Shown here: positions 62,780 to 64,000 of the stretch, piece by piece | Layout of the letters: the number at the start of each line of letters is the position of its first letter | Numbering within the stretch: position 1 is the first letter of the stretch | From: Aphidius gifuensis | Lineage: Eukaryota > Arthropoda > Insecta > Hymenoptera > Braconidae | NCBI RefSeq assembly: GCF_014905175.1 | Contig: NC_057792.1 | Span: 3,906,001 to 3,970,000, forward strand | DNA: 64,000 bases | Direction: 5' to 3' | Position numbers and translations under genes: made by a program | The notes under the pieces: generated by a model | What the model saw: only the letters and a program-made list of their open reading frames with translations | Databases searched by the model: none | What the model was told of the DNA's origin: nothing

Positions 62780-64000
62780 TTATACATAATTTAAACTATT
62801 AAATTCTTCAAAATTAATTAATTTTTTATTTTTAATTATATGACTAAACCAAGACAGTGAAAGCCTTGGTATTCTTGTATAATTTGAGTCGGTAAAATTA
62901 ACATAAACAAGTCCATATCGTTCACTGCAAAAATAAAAAAAATATATTTTTAATTTTTGTGTAATTTAGAAATTTATATACATGTTTATAAATTTTTAAA
63001 TTAATTATTTGTATACCTGTAACCTCGTGCCCACTCAAAGTTATCCATGAAACTCCACACAGTATATGCCTTGACATTACAACCATCACGATTAACAGCT
63101 AAAAGAACTTCTTTCATGTAACTGTAATGATATTTTATTCTATCAATATCATTAATATCTGATTCATTTCCACATCCCGCCCGTCCATTTTCCAAAATAT
63201 AAACAGGTGGATTGTTGTAATCATTTTTTATTTTTCGCAATATTCCACCGATTCCTTCAGGCACAACCTTTAACATAAATTATTTTTTTTTAAATTAAGA
63301 TTACTTTGATTTTATTTGAAAATTTTAATCTTACTTGTTTTTCATTTGATCCAGTTGTTTCCCATGTCTCATTTATTAACTTGACAACACCTGAATCATC
63401 TTGAATATTTTTTTCAATACTTTTTGTCATCCTTGTTACGTAATGATTTAATCCAAAATAATCAAATGTTCCTCTGTAATTAATTTGTTTTTTTTTTTGT
63501 ATTTAATTGAGTTAGTATATTGATCATGTAAATAATTAAATTAAATGAGGCTTTATGGAGAAAAATAAATAATAATTATTACTTAATATAGTCAATCCAA
63601 TAGGGTGAAAATTCAGGAAGTCTTGAACGTAAATAACCCTGTGATTTGCTTCTTTCATAAATTTTTTTTTTCATAATACTTGGATAATCTCCATTCTTAG
63701 AATATATTGGATGTGAAAACCAGTCGCAATCAAATCCATGTGCAATTTTGCAACTATCAATTTCATTATCATTAACAGGAATATAATGATTACAATTTAA
63801 AACAATACTAATTTTTCCATTTTGTATTTTACGAAATTCTTCATCGTAAATTCGATAAGCTCGAGCATGAGCTTTTAATACATTATGACCACAAATATAC
63901 ATACCAATATCCCTTAATTTCATACCTTTAATAATAATATTATATTAATATATTATTTTATAAATTTAATTATATATTATACCTGGAGGAAAGACACCCA
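62780..64000 (-). CDS. Glycoside hydrolase family 1 beta-glucosidase (myrosinase-like), C-terminal part
   Basis: Partial: the 5' exons lie beyond the window end. Exons in transcript order: 64000-63983 (end only, reading GVFPPG across the junction), 63925-63583, 63473-63335, 63267-63017, 62924-62780 (TAA). GH1 enzymes hydrolyse beta-glucosides. Visible family segments: YICGHNVLKAHARAYRIYDE, CDWFSHPIY, GDYPSIMK, SRLPEFSP, GTFDYFGLNHYVTR. The nucleophile Glu is in VYILENG, where most insect members have VYITENG. VWSFMDNFEWARGYSERYGL is also present. The acid/base NEP motif should be in the unseen exons. Ends with a short KNKKLINFEEF tail. Confidence 0.93.

Noticed and set aside
1..64000. tRNA, rRNA or snRNA genes
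   Set aside because: No A-box/B-box pair or clover-leaf and no rRNA-like segment was seen by eye; a covariance-model scan was not possible.

Overview
The window is eukaryotic nuclear DNA, almost certainly from an insect. It is very AT-rich (by eye about three quarters A+T or more), with long homopolymer tracts, GT-AG introns, and coding exons that show up as islands of higher complexity. The gene set (TfAP-2, a BTB protein with four pipsqueak-type motifs, an mpaB/DUF2236 protein, a prolylcarboxypeptidase-like S28 protease, a chymotrypsin-fold protease, a GH1 beta-glucosidase) is typical of insects. The composition and compactness suggest a parasitoid hymenopteran such as an aphidiine braconid, but that placement is inference only.

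Layout. Positions 1-46 kb are dominated by one large plus-strand gene, the AP-2 transcription factor. Three alternative first coding exons (1497, 17721 and 27387) each end in phase 0 and can splice to the same second exon at 28595. A GC-rich promoter-like island lies upstream of each. Seven further exons to 45409 encode the PPxY-type activation region and the complete DNA-binding/dimerisation domain. Introns hold many AP-2 consensus palindromes (GCCNNNGGC), which suggests autoregulation. From 47.7 to 51.4 kb there is a tandem satellite with a 143-bp unit (18 copies counted), interrupted by a 1.1-kb unrelated segment. At 51.46-51.92 kb it is followed by about four decayed copies in the opposite orientation.

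From 53.8 kb to the end the DNA is gene-dense with short introns: an mpaB-like oxygenase-family gene (+), a cyclophilin A gene (+), a BTB-PSQ regulator (-), an S28 lysosomal-type/secreted serine protease (+), a degenerate S1 protease (-), and the 3' part of a GH1 glucosidase (-) that runs off the window end. Two pairs are convergent (cyclophilin/BTB-PSQ and S28/S1) and one is divergent (BTB-PSQ/S28, 436 bp apart). These neighbours do not form an obvious pathway. The two proteases and the glucosidase are secretory/digestive-type enzymes, while AP-2 and BTB-PSQ are regulators.

All exon boundaries were derived by hand from splice signals and reading-frame continuity. No transcript or homology search was available.
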